NCBI GenBank assembly: GCA_030838885.1
Contig: JAUZEU010000021.1
Location: forward strand, 1-7,127
Origin: Bryobacterales bacterium
GTDB taxonomy: Bacteria > Acidobacteriota > Terriglobia > Bryobacterales > Bryobacteraceae
DNA: 7,127 bases
Direction of reading: 5' to 3'
The notes beneath the pieces were generated by a model. That model was not told where the DNA came from. It saw only the letters and a list, made by a program, of their open reading frames with translations, and ran no database searches. The translations under genes and the position numbers were made by a program. The number at the start of each line of letters is the position of its first letter. Positions within the stretch are counted from its first letter, which is position 1. Of the stretch, positions 5,276 to 7,127 are shown piece by piece.

Positions 5276-6697
5276 ATGCTTGCCTCCACACGTGCGACTT
5301 TGTCGCTGCCGCAACTCATTTCCGCACTGTCGTACGCGCTGGATCTTACCGAAGGCCATCAGATGGGCCATTCGGTCAGGACATGCATCATCGGGATGCG
5401 AGTGGCATCGGAAATCGGGCTCAGGAATGGGGCAAGAGGCGACCTTTACTATGCATTGCTGCTGAAAGACGCCGGATGCAGTAGCAATGCCTCTAAGCTG
5501 TTCCATGTTCTGGCGGGCGACGAGATTCGGGCAAAACGCGATATAAAGACGACGGACTGGAGCAAATTCGGCTGGGAGGCCGTGCAGTACGCGCTGCGGA
5601 ACGTGGGCGTTGGGTCGCCTTTATTGTCACGCGTCTGGAGGCTGGCAAACGTTGCTGCCTCCAATAGGACGCATTCCCGGGACATGATCAAGATCCGGTG
5701 CGAGCGAGGGGCAAGCGTCGCGCGAAAGATCGGGTTGTCCCAACGAACGGCCGAAGGAATTCACGGCCTCGACGAGCATTGGGACGGCCGAGGGTACCCG
5801 ATGGGTTTGCGCGGAACCGAAATCCCGCTGCTTTCCAGGATCATGAATCTGGCACAGACGCTGGATGTCTTCCGTCAGGAGCGCGGCGAAGCTGCAGCGA
5901 TGGAAACCGCCGAGCGGAGATCCAGGTCCTGGTTCGATCCGTCCCTCGTGAAAGCTGCGCGGTCGCTTCACCGGCGCGGCGCGTTGTTCGAAGGTCTGGA
6001 TGCGGCGGACCTGAAAAGCCGGGTAATGGCAATGGAGCCGGACGGAAGTGAACTGCCGGCCGACGATTGCACTCTGGACCAGGTATGTGAGGCATTCGCG
6101 GAGGTGATCGATGCCAAGTCGCCGTTCACTTACCGGCATTCCGCCGGGGTCGCACAGGCGGCAGTAACGATCGCGCAACGGATAGGCATGGACTCCGGCA
6201 CTGTGGCTATGATTCGACACGCCGCCCTGTTGCATGACGTGGGCAAACTGAGTGTGCCGAATTCGATATTGGAAAAGCCGGGCAAACTGGACAGCCATGA
6301 GTGGGACGTGGTCAAGCTGCATCCGTATTACACACTGGAGATTCTTCGCCGGGTTGGTGGGTTTGGGGACATCGCCGAGGTAGCGGCGGCGCACCACGAG
6401 AAACTGGATGGGTCCGGTTATTTCCGGAATCTGACGGCGGCAACCCTGAGCTTGCCGGCGCGCATCCTGGTGGTTGCGGATATCTACGACGCCCTCGCCG
6501 CGGACCGGCCTTACCGGGGCGGGCTGGATCCCGACACGGTCTTTGGGATTCTGCGAAAGGAGGCTCCACATGCCCTGGATGCGAATTGCGTTGAGGCTCT
6601 GGCAATGAGCGTCGAACCGACTTCCGTCCAGCTGGCAAGGCTGAATGAGGCGTTAGGCGAGAGCGTCCCACAGATCGCGCCGATGGCGGCGGCTTAA
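5276..6697 (+). CDS. Tandem HD-GYP-type phosphohydrolase, N-terminal half degenerate
   Basis: Cytosolic 473-aa protein with two HD-GYP-like halves and no receiver, PAS or membrane segment. The C-terminal half (about 262-445) holds every expected metal ligand: His288 (YRHSAGV), His320-Asp321 (LLHDVGKL), His349 (LHPYY), His373-His374 (AHHEKLDGSGY) and Asp402 (VADIYDAL), plus DRPYR at 410-414. The family's Gly-Tyr-Pro reads Gly-Tyr-Phe (381-383). The N-terminal half (about 10-220) keeps the overall pattern (GHSVRT with His32, DEHWDGRGYP at 166-175) but has Lys64-Asp65 in place of His-Asp, Leu-Asp in place of His-His, and Gln194 in place of the last Asp, so it is probably inactive and regulatory or structural. 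Known HD-GYP enzymes hydrolyse cyclic di-GMP (some cGAMP); the substrate here is inferred only. Start: ATG at 5276 with AGGA at 5265-5268, seven bases upstream. The stop codon abuts that of queG. Confidence 0.88.
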   Translation: MLASTRATLSLPQLISALSYALDLTEGHQMGHSVRTCIIGMRVASEIGLRNGARGDLYYALLLKDAGCSSNASKLFHVLAGDEIRAKRDIKTTDWSKFGWEAVQYALRNVGVGSPLLSRVWRLANVAASNRTHSRDMIKIRCERGASVARKIGLSQRTAEGIHGLDEHWDGRGYPMGLRGTEIPLLSRIMNLAQTLDVFRQERGEAAAMETAERRSRSWFDPSLVKAARSLHRRGALFEGLDAADLKSRVMAMEPDGSELPADDCTLDQVCEAFAEVIDAKSPFTYRHSAGVAQAAVTIAQRIGMDSGTVAMIRHAALLHDVGKLSVPNSILEKPGKLDSHEWDVVKLHPYYTLEILRRVGGFGDIAEVAAAHHEKLDGSGYFRNLTAATLSLPARILVVADIYDALAADRPYRGGLDPDTVFGILRKEAPHALDANCVEALAMSVEPTSVQLARLNEALGESVPQIAPMAAA

Positions 6698-7127
6698 TTA
6701 CGTCGACTCCACCTTTGAACTGGGTGCGAGTTTGGTAATGGCCCAGATCGCGTGCTCGCTGACGAGGGGATCGGGTGAAGCGGCGAGTCGCGACAAGGGT
6801 TCGAGGAACTTCTCCAGCCCGGAATTGCCCATCGCTACCGCCACATTGCGCAGGAAAGCGGAGTATTTGGCACGGTTTACGGGTGTTTGCCTGAACATCT
6901 GCTTAAATTGGGTTTCAGTAATCGCCGCGAGCCGGGCCAGCGGAGGTGCGAACAGAGCCGGGTTCGCAGGTGGAGCGGTGTCCGGGGCTCTGCGGTTCCA
7001 GGGGCAGACGTCCTGACAGATGTCGCAGCCGAAGACATGCTGCCCGACGGCGGATCGCTGTTCCTCGGGAATGGACGACCGTAACTCTTTCGTGATATAC
7101 GAAATACATAGCCGCGCATCCAGTTCA
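6698..7127 (-). CDS. queG: Epoxyqueuosine reductase QueG (partial, C-terminal part)
   Basis: The last 142 residues of the cobalamin- and iron-sulfur-dependent enzyme that reduces epoxyqueuosine to queuosine at the wobble base of certain tRNAs, the final step of queuosine synthesis. The visible part begins ELDARLCISYITKELRSSIP, followed by FGCDICQDVCPWN, the characteristic Cys-x2-Cys-x3-Cys-Pro of QueG ferredoxin-like clusters. The rest is a C-terminal helical, HEAT-like region (AKYSAFLRNVAVAMGN, then PLVSEHAIWAITKL) that in known structures helps bind tRNA. The cobalamin domain and first cluster cysteines lie beyond the right edge. The frame is intact to its TAA at 6698-6700. It converges with the HD-GYP gene with no spacer, so any terminator must lie inside one of the two coding regions. 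Confidence 0.93.
   Translation of the reverse strand, partial: ELDARLCISYITKELRSSIPEEQRSAVGQHVFGCDICQDVCPWNRRAPDTAPPANPALFAPPLARLAAITETQFKQMFRQTPVNRAKYSAFLRNVAVAMGNSGLEKFLEPLSRLAASPDPLVSEHAIWAITKLAPSSKVEST

Noticed and set aside
5627..6571. Minus-strand open frame (314 codons) across the HD-GYP gene
   Set aside because: Shadow of a well-supported gene; no recognisable domain and no credible start signal.
6732..7016. Plus-strand 94-codon frame opposite queG
   Set aside because: The opposite strand encodes clear QueG motifs (GCDICQDVCPWN); this frame shows none.

Overview
The window looks like chromosomal DNA from a GC-rich bacterium, most likely an acidobacterium (perhaps Bryobacterales/Solibacter-like). 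The main support is the signal peptidase. Its insert between the Lys box and the GDNRD box, and its basic C-terminal tail, match my memory of acidobacterial LepB proteins. No search was run, so the taxonomic call is an inference. Coding density is very high. I see no RNA genes, insertion sequences, CRISPR arrays or phage genes.

Layout. Positions 1-394 (minus strand) hold the N-terminal and central part of a small EamA/SMR-like membrane transporter that runs off the left edge. A 40-bp divergent spacer (395-434) separates it from a tightly packed plus-strand run: signal peptidase I (lepB, 435-1208), mannose-1-phosphate guanylyltransferase (manC, 1212-2294), a metallo-beta-lactamase-fold 'ligase-associated' DNA exonuclease (2308-3321) and its partner ATP-dependent DNA ligase (3318-4907). 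Gaps between these four are 3 bp, 13 bp and a 4-bp ATGA overlap, so they are probably one transcription unit. Next come a short two-helix membrane protein of unknown function (4939-5181) and, after a 94-bp gap, a cytosolic protein with two HD-GYP-like halves (5276-6697). The right edge holds the C-terminal 142 residues of epoxyqueuosine reductase (queG, minus strand, 6698-7127). It converges on the HD-GYP gene with no base between the two stop codons.

How the genes relate. LepB cleaves signal peptides of exported proteins, and ManC makes GDP-mannose for envelope polysaccharides or glycosylation. Exonuclease and ligase belong to a known DNA-repair cluster that usually also has a DEXH helicase (Lhr-Core type) and a phosphoesterase (PdeM). 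Neither follows the ligase here, so this is a two-gene version or the other parts lie elsewhere. The HD-GYP protein probably acts in cyclic-di-GMP turnover or a related signalling step through its intact C-terminal half. QueG completes queuosine synthesis for tRNA.

Points most worth a second look: the complementary decay of the two HD-GYP halves; a sigma-28-like sequence upstream of that gene; -10-like boxes lying 6-9 nt before three start codons that lack a convincing Shine-Dalgarno (possible leaderless transcripts); the reduced exonuclease-ligase module inside an envelope-biogenesis operon; and the unknown two-helix membrane protein.
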